From positions 1 to 42,295 of IMG/VR virus record IMGVR_UViG_3300044713_000087: 42,295 nucleotides of DNA. The stretch is one strand, 5' to 3'. Each line of letters starts with the position of its first letter. Within the stretch, counting starts at the first letter, position 1. This DNA is from a virus. The notes below the pieces were generated by a model. That model ran no database searches. It worked only from the letters and a program-made list of their open reading frames with translations, and was not told the origin of the DNA. The translations under genes and the position numbers were made by a program. This document shows positions 21,735 to 28,957 of the stretch, in pieces.

Positions 21735-21874
21735 AGGGCAAAAGAACCCGGCTCATCCTTGCCTATCTTGCCGTGTGGTTGCGCGGATTGGTTATTCGGT
21801 TGCTCCAACAATCGCGCCCGCCGACCACGAAGGGCAACCCAGCCGCAGCAGAAGGCCGCCCGACACCGAGATGA
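21731..21874 (+). CDS. 47-aa basic, membrane-prone small protein (putative)
   Basis: The ATG overlaps the stop of the previous gene (ATGA). The peptide begins MKGKRTRLILAYLAVWLRGL and has a single short hydrophobic, Arg-flanked segment, then a Pro/Arg-rich tail. It could sit in the membrane surface or be an amphipathic helix. Coupling is the main argument for its reality. No family is recognised. Confidence 0.4.
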   Translation: MKGKRTRLILAYLAVWLRGLVIRLLQQSRPPTTKGNPAAAEGRPTPR

Positions 21875-21878
21875 CGAT

Positions 21879-21904
21879 GGCCCCCGGCGGGGAAGCCGGG
21901 GGCC
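21879..21904 (+). other. Strong GC hairpin without T-run
   Basis: GGCCCCCGGC (21879-21888) and GCCGGGGGCC (21895-21904) pair perfectly around GGGGAA. No T-run follows on the plus strand. It lies five bases after the stop of the small ORF and 121 bases before the primase gene. It may pause or partly terminate early transcription, or protect a processed 3' end. The whole 21875-22025 stretch holds no other feature that I can see. Confidence 0.55.
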
Positions 21905-22025
21905 TGGTCGACCAATCGCCAGCCTATATCCGGGGGTCCAAATATGGCCAGCTATCGCAGAAAATGGGAATTATTCAAGAACATTAAAGCCCGTCGCGTC
22001 GGCCCGTTTTGACGAGAGCGTGGCT

Positions 22026-22997
22026 ATGACTACCCTCGTGGTTGCGGCGCTCGATTATCTCCGGCGCGGATGGCGGCCGTTGCCGATCATGCCGGGACAA
22101 AAGCGGCCTGCCCTGGCGAACTGGCCCGAACTGATTATCACTGCGGAAACCTGTGAACGTTATTTTAGCCGAGGCGAAGGACTCGGTATCATCCTCGGCC
22201 GCCGGAGCGGCGATCTCGTTGATATCGATCTCGACTGCAGCGAGGCGATCGAGCTCGCCGATATCTTTTTGCCGCTTACCAACGCCGAATTTGGCCGCGC
22301 TTCCAAACCTCGCTCTCATCGCCTCTATACAGCCAATGATATTCACAAAACCGCTTTCTCCGATCCGATAACCGGCGCCACACTGCTCGAATTGCGCACC
22401 GATGGACGCGACGGGGCGGCGCACCAGACGGTTTTCCCGCCCAGCCTGCATCCTTCGGGCGAGTGCATCGCCTGGACACACGCCAACCGCGATCCGCGCG
22501 CCTGTCCAGGCCCGTTGCTGGTGCGCCTCGCCGCCGAGCTCGCCATAGCTTGCCTCTTTTTGCGCTATGTCGGGCCCCCAGCCGGCGGAGTGTGGCATCC
22601 AGACACAATTGATGTGCTGTGGGAATTCGATCCCGAGCTCGCCCGCCCCGCTTATCATTGGCTCGATCGATCAACGCCAGATGCGCCGCGGCGTCATCTG
22701 CGGCCACGGCATGAGTTGAGCCGCCGCGAAATCGACCTTGTCGATATCGTTGCGGCGATCCCCAACCACGCCGATTGGGAGGATTGGAACAAGATCGGCA
22801 TGGCGATCTGGGCCGCTTCAAACGGCTCCAATGACGGGTTTGTGCTGTTCGACGCGTTTTCGGCGAGAAGCCCGAAATATCAGCCCCAGGCGGTTGTCGA
22901 ACGCTGGCGCAACTACACCCGCGGGCGCCCCGGTCGCATCGGCATGGGAACCCTAGTGCACCTTGCGCGTCAGGCCGGCTGGTCGAGGAGCGTCTGA
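22026..22997 (+). CDS. Primase-polymerase (bifunctional N-terminal prim-pol domain plus PriCT-2)
   Basis: This 323-aa product starts at the ATG at 22026, because upstream residues in the same frame have no phage character. The N-terminal domain has 'LDYLRRGWRPLPIMPGQKRP', the metal-binding acids in 'GDLVDIDLDCSEAIELAD' (Asp66, Asp68), 'SKPRSHRLY' (His98) and 'ATLLELRTDGRDGAAHQTVF'. The last 90 residues ('IPNHADWEDWNKIGMAIWAA', 'DGFVLFDAFSARSPKYQPQA') are a PriCT-2 domain that joins prim-pol to a helicase. It would synthesise primers for the phage fork. The helicase gene follows four bases after its stop. Confidence 0.85.
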   Translation: MTTLVVAALDYLRRGWRPLPIMPGQKRPALANWPELIITAETCERYFSRGEGLGIILGRRSGDLVDIDLDCSEAIELADIFLPLTNAEFGRASKPRSHRLYTANDIHKTAFSDPITGATLLELRTDGRDGAAHQTVFPPSLHPSGECIAWTHANRDPRACPGPLLVRLAAELAIACLFLRYVGPPAGGVWHPDTIDVLWEFDPELARPAYHWLDRSTPDAPRRHLRPRHELSRREIDLVDIVAAIPNHADWEDWNKIGMAIWAASNGSNDGFVLFDAFSARSPKYQPQAVVERWRNYTRGRPGRIGMGTLVHLARQAGWSRSV

Positions 22998-23001
22998 TGA
23001 T

Positions 23002-24252
23002 ATGGACTGGAAGCCAGGCGACCCGGATTTCGTCAAGGACATTTACGATGAAATCAACGGCGCCAAACCCAACGGGCACGGCCCCAATGGGCATGCCAAC
23101 GGCCATACGAATGGCCATGCCCACACCGGGGCGCCGCTATGGGAACATGTTCAACTCGACGCCTGGGCGCGCAGCGGGCAATCGATCCCCGAACGCCAGT
23201 GGATCATGGAAGAGTGGATCCCGCGCGGGCAGACGACCGGGCTCTACGGCATATCCGGCGTCCTCAAAACCACCTTTCTATTGCAGTTGATGATGGCCGC
23301 TTCCGCCGGTCTCGCGTTTTGTGGACTGCCGGTCGCGCGGACCCCGGTCTATGGCCTGTTTTGCGAAGACACCAAGGACGAAATCCTGCGCCGGGTCCGA
23401 CGCATCGCCGCCTTTTATGAGCGCGATCTTGATCAGTTCCCAGATTTCCACTTCGCCTCGCTGGTCGGTCAAATGGACAGCGAGCTATTAATGTTCGATC
23501 TCGGCAAGCGCCGTCCGGGCCCGGCTTTTCCGCAGTTCAAGCAGGAACTTGATTATTATCAGCCGGGCTTGTGCGTGCTCGATACTTTGCCCGATTTTTT
23601 CGGCGGCGAAGAAATCAACCGGCGGCACACGTCGCAATTTATTCGCATGCTCGACGGTCTCGGCATGCTGCACAACTGCGCAATGGTCTGCGCCGCTCAT
23701 CCATCAATGCGCGGACGCGCCTCGGGACGCCTCGACAGCGGCAATACCGGCATTGAAGGCAAGATGCGTGCGCGACTGACATTGCACGATCCCGGCGACG
23801 GTAGCGATGACGATGAAACCCCGGAAGAGCGCATCTATCGTACCGCACTCAATCCCACTGAAAAGCGCGTTTTGACCAGAGCGAACAGTAATTACGCCAA
23901 ACCTGGCGCTCAAATCGAACTAGTCATCAAGAACGGCGCTTTCTATCCGGCCGCCGTCGATCCCACTGAAGCGCAAAAGCGCGGGCCAATGCGTGAGCAT
24001 ATCGTACAAGACTTGTTTTTGCAGTTGCTCGCGCAAATCAAGGAAGAGGGCCGCTATGTCAGCAATGCGTCATTCCATGCCAGTTACTACGCCCCGCGGG
24101 TGTTTGCCCCGCACCCGCTCAATCGCAAGACCAAAGCCAATAAAAAAGAATTCGAGCGAGCAATGCTGGAATTGCTGGCGGCCGGGAAAATCAAGGTCGA
24201 AAAATCGGGGCCGCCCAGTAAATCGCATGCCGAACTGGTCGTCTGCGCCTAA
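23002..24252 (+). CDS. RepA-like hexameric replicative helicase (RecA-fold, AAA_25)
   Basis: This 416-aa product starts at MDWKPGDPDFVKDIYDEING. An unusual linker follows (residues about 24-41) with four Asn-Gly-His units. The RecA core has Walker A 'GISGVLKTT' (83-91), 'VYGLFCEDTKDEILRRVRRI', Walker B 'LCVLDTLPDFF' (190-200) and the sensor 'VCAAHPSMRGRASGR'. This is the pattern of RSF1010 RepA-type helicases found beside prim-pol genes. The C-terminal 90 residues look like a winged helix for protein contacts. A double hairpin terminator follows the gene. Confidence 0.82.
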   Translation: MDWKPGDPDFVKDIYDEINGAKPNGHGPNGHANGHTNGHAHTGAPLWEHVQLDAWARSGQSIPERQWIMEEWIPRGQTTGLYGISGVLKTTFLLQLMMAASAGLAFCGLPVARTPVYGLFCEDTKDEILRRVRRIAAFYERDLDQFPDFHFASLVGQMDSELLMFDLGKRRPGPAFPQFKQELDYYQPGLCVLDTLPDFFGGEEINRRHTSQFIRMLDGLGMLHNCAMVCAAHPSMRGRASGRLDSGNTGIEGKMRARLTLHDPGDGSDDDETPEERIYRTALNPTEKRVLTRANSNYAKPGAQIELVIKNGAFYPAAVDPTEAQKRGPMREHIVQDLFLQLLAQIKEEGRYVSNASFHASYYAPRVFAPHPLNRKTKANKKEFERAMLELLAAGKIKVEKSGPPSKSHAELVVCA

Positions 24253-24271
24253 CCCTTTCGGGTCTGGAGTT

Positions 24272-24347
24272 CGAGTGCTTTTTCGGGCTTCCGAGTGCTC
24301 CCAGTTAGCTGTTGATTTTGTTCAACAAAAAAACGGTCGTCGAGTGC
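24272..24347. repeat. Three CGAGTGC repeats in the post-helicase gap
   Basis: CGAGTGC occurs at 24272-24278, 24292-24298 and 24341-24347 in the same orientation, around an AT-rich stretch with a seven-base A-run near 24327. They could be iterons of a replication origin or regulator sites. The number of copies is small, so this is only a candidate. Confidence 0.35.
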
Positions 24348-24350
24348 CCC

Positions 24351-24367
24351 CTCTCCCTTCGGGAGAG
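24351..24367 (+). terminator. First hairpin after the helicase gene
   Basis: CTCTCCC (24351-24357) and GGGAGAG (24361-24367) pair perfectly around TTC. It is immediately followed by a second, longer hairpin at 24370, and together they form a strong barrier at the end of the replication genes. Confidence 0.5.
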
Positions 24368-24369
24368 AA

Positions 24370-24416
24370 GGGGCTGGCGCTATGCGCCGCGCCAGCCCCA
24401 ACAACCGAAGTTTTTT
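24370..24416 (+). terminator. Second hairpin with downstream T-run (probable terminator)
   Basis: GGGGCTGGCGC (24370-24380) and GCGCCAGCCCC (24389-24399) form an 11-bp perfect stem around an eight-base loop. Six Ts follow at 24411-24416, eleven bases beyond the stem. The gap is longer than in a classic terminator, so it may stop transcription only partially. Confidence 0.6.
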
Positions 24417-24446
24417 CACGTCGATTAATCACAATGGCGTCACCCA

Positions 24447-24794
24447 ATGACCGAATTCACTGGGTATCTGCTCTATTGGGATCACGATCCGCGGCGCGAC
24501 CGGCTGTTAATCGCGTTCAGCGACATGGATCTGAACGACCCTGTGTGGCTGCCGGCAGCACACGTGAACTTTCGCCTCGCTCCAGGGCGGGGCCGCTTTG
24601 GCTGGGGAGTGTTCAGCGTCCCGCCGCAATTGGCGGAACGTCGGCGGCAGTTCCTGGCGCGCGAATTACGCGACCGGGCTCGCGATGCGGCTCTTGCGGC
24701 GGCGCGGCCGACTCGACGGCCAAAGATCTTTCGGCCGAAGAAGAAAGCGGAGCCGCCGCCGATGCCGGGCTCGCCAGGCTTGCCGGGGCTGTAG
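24447..24794 (+). CDS. 115-aa phage protein with collagen-like tail, unknown function
   Basis: The ATG at 24447 is the first good start after the terminator; no clear ribosome site precedes it. The first half ('GYLLYWDHDPRRDRLLIAFS', 'VWLPAAHVNFRLAPGRGRFG') looks like a small beta domain. 'LAERRRQFLARELRDRARDA' is a helix. The last 15 residues are Pro/Gly-rich ('PPPMPGSPGLPGL'). No family is recognised. It starts a second early block that holds GapR, HNH and RuvC. Confidence 0.5.
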   Translation: MTEFTGYLLYWDHDPRRDRLLIAFSDMDLNDPVWLPAAHVNFRLAPGRGRFGWGVFSVPPQLAERRRQFLARELRDRARDAALAAARPTRRPKIFRPKKKAEPPPMPGSPGLPGL

Positions 24795-24798
24795 ACCG

Positions 24799-25122
24799 AT
24801 GAGCGCCGAGAGCGGCCGCCGCCTACTGCGCCTCGTCAGCTTCAAGGAGCTGCGCAAAGGTGGCTTGATCGGCTTCGCCACGATCGAGATGGCCCCCGGA
24901 TTGACTATCGCCGATTGCCCGCTTCAAACCAGTCACGGCCGCACCTGGTGCGGGTTGCCCGCCAAGCCGGTGCTCGATCAGGACGGGCGCCAGGTCGTGT
25001 CCGACGGCAAGAAGCAATACGCCGCGATCCTCAAGTGGCGAGATCGCGAACTCTCCGATCGCTTCTCCGACCGCATTGTCGAATTAGTGCGCGAGCAATA
25101 TCCCGAGTTATTACGTCAGTGA
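24799..25122 (+). CDS. Conserved phage/plasmid protein, unknown function
   Basis: This 107-aa product starts at MSAESGRRLLRLVSFKELRK. 'GGLIGFATIEMAPGLTIADC' and 'GRTWCGLPAKPVLDQDGRQV' followed by 'YAAILKWRDRELSDRFSDRI' give a pattern with an N-terminal sheet and C-terminal helix. The 'GFAT..L..GL.I.DCP' motif reminds me of SpoVG-like, nucleic-acid-binding folds found near primase genes in plasmids and phages; this is a weak resemblance. It is followed by a GapR-type gene nine bases downstream. Confidence 0.55.
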   Translation: MSAESGRRLLRLVSFKELRKGGLIGFATIEMAPGLTIADCPLQTSHGRTWCGLPAKPVLDQDGRQVVSDGKKQYAAILKWRDRELSDRFSDRIVELVREQYPELLRQ

Positions 25123-25130
25123 GGGAAAAA

Positions 25131-25616
25131 ATGGCCAAGACGCTGCGGAGTGAAATTCCCGATCAGTTCGGCGGGGTCATCAACGAAACCGCGCTCGCTC
25201 GCTATGTCGAACGCGTCGAGCGCCTGCACGAGGAACGCGCCTCGCTCGGCGAGGAGATCAAGGCGGTGATGGAGGAAGCCAAAAACGCCGGCTTCGTGCC
25301 CAAGATCATTCGCCAGATGGTTCGCGAGCGGAAGATGGAACCGACCGAGCTGCAGGACCACCTGGCATTGCTTGACAGCTACCGCCGCGGCCTCGGCATG
25401 CTTGCCGGCACACCGCTCGGCGACGCCGCGATGGACCGCGCCGAGGCGATCCATGCCGCGCACCCCGCCCCCAAGCGAGGGCGCAAGCCGCGATCCTTTG
25501 CCGAACAGCCGGTGCATCAGCCGCGACCGCGCGGCAGGCCGCGCAAAAATGTGGGCGAAGCGCTGGCCGATGCGCGTCTGCACCTCGGCGAGGAAGAGCC
25601 GGCGGGGACCGCGTGA
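25131..25616 (+). CDS. GapR-family (DUF2312) DNA-binding protein with two C-terminal AT-hooks
   Basis: This 161-aa product starts seven bases after a GAGGG site. Residues 15-90 match the GapR/DUF2312 pattern: 'TALARYVERVERLHEERASL', 'GEEIKAVMEEAKNAGFVPKI', 'IRQMVRERKMEP' and 'LALLDSYRRGLGMLAG'. Cellular GapR forms a clamp on overtwisted DNA in alphaproteobacteria. Here the protein is about 70 residues longer than usual, and the extra part carries two AT-hook motifs, 'KRGRKPR' (115-121) and 'PRGRPRK' (133-139). It could organise phage DNA during replication or displace host GapR. Confidence 0.8.
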   Translation: MAKTLRSEIPDQFGGVINETALARYVERVERLHEERASLGEEIKAVMEEAKNAGFVPKIIRQMVRERKMEPTELQDHLALLDSYRRGLGMLAGTPLGDAAMDRAEAIHAAHPAPKRGRKPRSFAEQPVHQPRPRGRPRKNVGEALADARLHLGEEEPAGTA

Positions 25617-25635
25617 TGATTGCTGATTTGAGCCG

Positions 25636-25989
25636 ATGAAACACGGCAAGCGCGAGACTCGGGCCGTCGCTGCGTTGTTCGAGATCCAGCACGGGAGCTG
25701 CTTTCACTGCGGCGAGCCGATGCTGCGCGGCGCAGACCAACAACGCGACAAGCGCCGCGGCTGGTCGCGCGAGCATATCGTGCCCAAGGCGCAAGCCCCC
25801 GGATTGCACGGCAACATCGTCTTGGCGCATGTCGGCTGCAACGCCGCGCGCGCCGATCGCCTGCCGACCGTCGACGAGGTCGCCCGCGCTTGGGTGATCC
25901 TGGTGCAGCTCGAGGAGCGCTTTCGCGCGCCCCTGCCGTCGCTGCGCAGCGAGTTCTTGCGGCCGAGCCCGCAGCCTGGTGCACGATGA
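25636..25989 (+). CDS. HNH endonuclease-like protein
   Basis: This 117-aa product has a CxxC knuckle in 'HGSCFHCGEPML' and the HNH core in 'WSREHIVPKAQAPGLHGNIV' followed by 'LAHVGCNAARADRLP'. The spacing matches small HNH nucleases. In a replication block it may process DNA intermediates or be a selfish element. The stop overlaps the RuvC-like start (ATGA). The C-terminus ends in a Pro/Arg-rich tail. Confidence 0.75.
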   Translation: MKHGKRETRAVAALFEIQHGSCFHCGEPMLRGADQQRDKRRGWSREHIVPKAQAPGLHGNIVLAHVGCNAARADRLPTVDEVARAWVILVQLEERFRAPLPSLRSEFLRPSPQPGAR

Positions 25990-26591
25990 CCGGTGGCCTG
26001 CTCGCGCTCGATGTCGCGACTACGACCGGTTGGGCCTATGGCGCACCGGGCGATCGCCCAGCCTTTGGCCGCTTCCGTTCAGGCAAGCCGCGCCCAAAGG
26101 ACAGTGAAGGCAATATCGGCGAAGCCTTGCGCGCGTTTTGTTTGTGGCTTGGCGCGCGTTGCATCGAATGGCAGCCGAGCATGATTGTCTTCGAGGCGCC
26201 CTATGTGCCGCGGTTTGCACCGAAAAAGGTCCGCACGCGCACCGGCCAGGTGGTTTCGACTGAACTGACCAAGGGAATACCGATCGACATCAAGGTAATC
26301 CGCAAGCTGTTCGCCATGTGCGGCTTGGTCGAGATGGTAGCGCACGAGCACGGGATTCCGTGTCGCGAGGAACAATCCAACGTGATTTGCCGGCATTTCA
26401 CCGGTAATGGCTCGTGGGGCGGGCGCGCCAACAAGAAAGCCGCGACGCAGAAAATGTGCGCGGTTTACGGCTGGCCCGACGTGACCGAGGACGAGGCCGA
26501 CGCGCTGGCGCTTTGGGTTTACGCCGAAGCGGTGCTGTTCCCGAAACCCCGAAGCGCCGGGCCCTTGTTCGCGCAAACCGGTTTCACGTGA
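25986..26591 (+). CDS. RuvC-like Holliday junction resolvase
   Basis: This 201-aa product starts in an ATGA overlap. 'LLALDVATTTGWAYGAPGD' (Asp9), 'SMIVFEAPYVPRFAP' (Glu70) and 'DVTEDEADALALWVYAE' (Asp169, Asp172) are the four acids of the RNase H-like RuvC fold. The conserved Lys/Arg-rich region around residues 78-110 would contact the junction. It would resolve branched DNA made by replication and RecT before packaging. Confidence 0.82.
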   Translation: MTGGLLALDVATTTGWAYGAPGDRPAFGRFRSGKPRPKDSEGNIGEALRAFCLWLGARCIEWQPSMIVFEAPYVPRFAPKKVRTRTGQVVSTELTKGIPIDIKVIRKLFAMCGLVEMVAHEHGIPCREEQSNVICRHFTGNGSWGGRANKKAATQKMCAVYGWPDVTEDEADALALWVYAEAVLFPKPRSAGPLFAQTGFT

Positions 26592-26595
26592 AGCA

Positions 26596-27072
26596 ATGCC
26601 GGCGCCATCACCGTTCTACCGTCAACACCACCAGGTCGAGGCGCCGCGCGTCGACGCGGTGGAATATCGCCCGGCCTGGCGCAAGACGGATCATTTGCGG
26701 GCGTTGCATGACGCCAGCCAGATCACCCGGTTTGAATACGGCTGCGGCCTCGCGTTCCGCCACGCCGCCGAGCATGCCGCCGCTGCCGCATGGCCGCCGC
26801 CGATCTGGCTTGGCGCGGGCGGCCGTCGCCGCGGCACCGGGCAACTCACGATGCTGGCTTACAACGACGAGCTCGCCCTATTGGGGCGCGTCGAGGCGGT
26901 GCTCGGGCCGTTCGCCTGCGGGCTGTTGGAGGCCTGCCTGATTTTTGACTTCACTTGGCAGCACCTCGGGGGCTGCCTTGGTGTCGATCCGCGCACCGTG
27001 CGCGCCTGGACCGTGCTCGCGATCAAAGCGCTGGCGCGGGTGTTTTCCACAACCTCGACCAAAGGAGAATAG
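26596..27072 (+). CDS. Late-gene regulator candidate with sigma-like HTH
   Basis: This 158-aa product has a Pro/aromatic N-terminus, 'ALHDASQITRFEYGCGLAFR', and a C-terminal HTH in 'WQHLGGCLGVDPRTVRAWTV' followed by 'LAIKALARVF'. The C-terminal pattern resembles region 4 of sigma factors and late activators. Its position, last regulatory gene of the early-right block and one gene before the leader terminator, is the place of a Q-type antiterminator. Whether it acts by activation or by antitermination is open. Confidence 0.6.
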   Translation: MPAPSPFYRQHHQVEAPRVDAVEYRPAWRKTDHLRALHDASQITRFEYGCGLAFRHAAEHAAAAAWPPPIWLGAGGRRRGTGQLTMLAYNDELALLGRVEAVLGPFACGLLEACLIFDFTWQHLGGCLGVDPRTVRAWTVLAIKALARVFSTTSTKGE

Positions 27073-27076
27073 TCAT

Positions 27077-27511
27077 ATGCCGCGCTACCTTGTGACGTCC
27101 GACGGGCCGATTTCCGTGCGTGCCCTCGCCCGCCCCGGTCATGGTCTACCCTGGCCCGGTGGCCCGACAGATCCCGGATGGGGCGTCGACGAGGGCGAGC
27201 CGCCGCAGGTCGAGCCGCCCGAGGAACCACCGCCGGGGATTTGGCCGGGCCCGACACCAGGGCACCCGATCGAGCCAATTCCGCCGGGCGAGCCTGGGCA
27301 CCCCGACACCGGGTTCCCGCCGGGCTCGATTTGGCCTCGACCGCCGCACGCGCACGGCAAATTCATCGTGCTCGCCCATGTGCCGGGCTACGGCTGGCGG
27401 TATTTCTCGGTCGACATGGACGCCCTGCCCGAGCCGCCTGCGGGGGGTGTCGGCGGGCGCCCTCCCCAACGGCCGGGCGGCAGCCCGGAGGTGGACCCGA
27501 CGCGCCGGTGA
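27077..27511 (+). CDS. Pro-rich 144-aa protein, unknown function
   Basis: The ATG at 27077 lies ten bases after GGAG. The product starts MPRYLVTSDGPISVRALARP. Residues about 23-95 are strongly Pro/Gly/Glu-rich ('PPEEPPPGIWPGP'). A short folded segment 'HGKFIVLAHVPGYGWRYFSV' follows, then a Pro/Gly tail. Such spacer-like proteins occur in several alphaproteobacterial phages, without known function. It may be structural. Confidence 0.55.
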   Translation: MPRYLVTSDGPISVRALARPGHGLPWPGGPTDPGWGVDEGEPPQVEPPEEPPPGIWPGPTPGHPIEPIPPGEPGHPDTGFPPGSIWPRPPHAHGKFIVLAHVPGYGWRYFSVDMDALPEPPAGGVGGRPPQRPGGSPEVDPTRR

Positions 27512-27554
27512 CCGCTCGGCAACGTCGCCGGCTGATCTCGCGGAGAAAAAAAGA

Positions 27555-27583
27555 TTGACTGTTTTTGCATGTTGAGCATACGG
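27555..27583 (+). promoter_or_regulatory. Possible late promoter
   Basis: TTGACT (27555-27560) is followed after 17 bases by ATACGG (27578-27583), a poor -10. The surrounding stretch is AT-rich in contrast to its neighbours, and a direct repeat CTCGCGGA brackets it (27537-27544 and 27595-27602). The leader ends in a terminator at 27637, which gives the arrangement of promoter, leader and terminator ahead of late genes. Confidence 0.4.
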
Positions 27584-27636
27584 ATTTTCCTATCCTCGCG
27601 GATTTTGTCTGTGAGGTGTGAAATCCCTGACCTTGG

Positions 27637-27662
27637 CGGCCCCTATCCGGGGCCGTCTTTTT
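27637..27662 (+). terminator. Rho-independent terminator in the late leader
   Basis: CGGCCCC (27637-27643) and GGGGCCG (27649-27655) pair perfectly around TATCC, followed by TCTTTTT. It lies directly before the HNH and terminase genes, so late transcription must pass it, probably with help from a phage antiterminator. Confidence 0.8.
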
Positions 27663-27670
27663 GAGGAAAA

Positions 27671-28081
27671 ATGCCGAACCGCCGACCTGTTCATCGTGCG
27701 ATGGGTACGCAAATCATCGTCGAACGTCGGCGCCTTTCGGGGCCCGGCCGCGGTTACGACTGGCGGTGGAAAAAATTGCGCGCCAAATATCTCGCCGAGC
27801 ACCCGGTCTGCGAATGTGGCTGCGGTCGCCCGGCGAGAGTCGTCGACCACAAAATCGCGCACAACGGCGACGACGCGCTGCGCTACGATTGGAATAATTT
27901 GCAGGCGATGACAAAACCCTGCCACGACCGCAAAACCGCGGCGCGCGACGGCGGTTTCGGCAACCCGGTCAAACCGGCGGGCCCGATCACTTACACCGTC
28001 ACCAGCGGCGCCGATGTCTGGCCGCGCCTCGGCGATTTGTGGCCCGGCCTCGGCGGCGAAAACCTAGGCGGCAAAAGATGA
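27671..28081 (+). CDS. HNH endonuclease (packaging-associated)
   Basis: This 136-aa product starts four bases after GAGGAAAA. 'WRWKKLRAKYLAEHPVCECG' followed by 'CGRPARVVDHKIAHNGDDAL' and 'RYDWNNLQAMTKPCHDRKTA' is the full HNH pattern with zinc-binding cysteines. HNH proteins of this type next to terminase genes cooperate with the packaging motor in HK97-type phages. Immediate position before the small terminase supports this role. Confidence 0.82.
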   Translation: MPNRRPVHRAMGTQIIVERRRLSGPGRGYDWRWKKLRAKYLAEHPVCECGCGRPARVVDHKIAHNGDDALRYDWNNLQAMTKPCHDRKTAARDGGFGNPVKPAGPITYTVTSGADVWPRLGDLWPGLGGENLGGKR

Positions 28082-28152
28082 CTGGGGCGCGGTCTCAGTC
28101 GCAAACCGAAAAAAGTTCTGCACCCCCTATGCCGTCAATGAGGTAGCACCCC

Positions 28153-28623
28153 ATGCCGGGCCGACGCCCCAAGCCGACGGTGCTGCACAAACTGCAAGGC
28201 ACGTACAACCCGACCGATCACGGCCGCGACCGCGCCCTTGAGGCGCGAGCCGAGGGCAACTTGACGATGCCGGCGGGCATGACCGCGGGGCAGCGCTCGG
28301 CCTGGCGCTACGCGGTGCGGCATGCGCCTAAAGGGGTGCTGTTCGCGATCGACCGCGAGGTGCTGCGACTGTGGTGCGAAACCCTCGACCGCAAGGATGA
28401 GGTGCAATACTGCCTCGAGCACGACAGCGGCATGACGGCGGCAATGTGGCTTGCCTGTCATCAGCTGCTCAACCGTCATACGCTGGTGCTGGTGCGGCTG
28501 GCCGCCGAGCTCGGGTTTAGTCCCGCAGCCCGGCCGCGCATACACCTCGACCCGGCGCCGCAGACGGATGACGAGGCGAACCCGTGGTCGGCGCTGCGCT
28601 TAGTCGGCAATGATCCCGCCTGA
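28153..28623 (+). CDS. terS: Terminase small subunit, P27 type
   Basis: This 156-aa product starts MPGRRPKPTVLHKLQGTYNP with GAGG upstream. The 'GR+PKP...LQGT' opening is typical for the P27 family small terminase. The helical central part ('AIDREVLRLWCETLDRKDEV', 'LLNRHTLVLVRLAAELGFSP') and 'RPRIHLDPAP' near the end also fit. It recognises phage DNA to begin packaging. The terminal overlap seen in this window suggests headful packaging, which P27-type systems can use. Confidence 0.8.
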   Translation: MPGRRPKPTVLHKLQGTYNPTDHGRDRALEARAEGNLTMPAGMTAGQRSAWRYAVRHAPKGVLFAIDREVLRLWCETLDRKDEVQYCLEHDSGMTAAMWLACHQLLNRHTLVLVRLAAELGFSPAARPRIHLDPAPQTDDEANPWSALRLVGNDPA

Positions 28624-28957
28624 CAAGCGCGGCCACAATGAGCAGCCCTCGCAAATCACAGTGCGACCGGCGCCACCCGGAGTGTTGCGACGCATGAGCC
28701 AACGCGTTTACCCCGAGCCGATGCTACAATTTTTCGCCTACGCGCATTTGCCCGAACGCTTGCAGGCAACCTCGCGCGCATTTTCGGAATTGGCGGACAA
28801 GATCGCCGCCGAGGTGCCGCGCAATCCCGAGCGCACTGCGGCCTTGCGCAAGTTGTTGGAAGCCAAGGACTGCGCAGTGCGGGCCGTGCTGTACCAGGTC
28901 GAGGGCGCGCCGGTGATGCGCGACTCGGTGCTGATGGGCGAACCGTTCAAGAAATGA
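28610..28957 (+). CDS. Helical-hairpin phage protein, possibly Acb2/Tad1-like
   Basis: This 115-aa product starts inside the 3' end of terS; an alternative ATG lies at 28694. The conserved part is 'LQFFAYAHLPERLQATSRAF' followed by 'SELADKIAAEVPRNPERTAA' and 'LRKLLEAKDCAVRAVLYQ', two antiparallel helices with a loop carrying 'PERT'. Proteins with this outline are common in phages and resemble the Acb2/Tad1 hairpin domain, whose members sequester cyclic nucleotides of CBASS or Thoeris defence. I cannot confirm binding residues, so the relation is tentative. Confidence 0.45.
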   Translation: MIPPDKRGHNEQPSQITVRPAPPGVLRRMSQRVYPEPMLQFFAYAHLPERLQATSRAFSELADKIAAEVPRNPERTAALRKLLEAKDCAVRAVLYQVEGAPVMRDSVLMGEPFKK

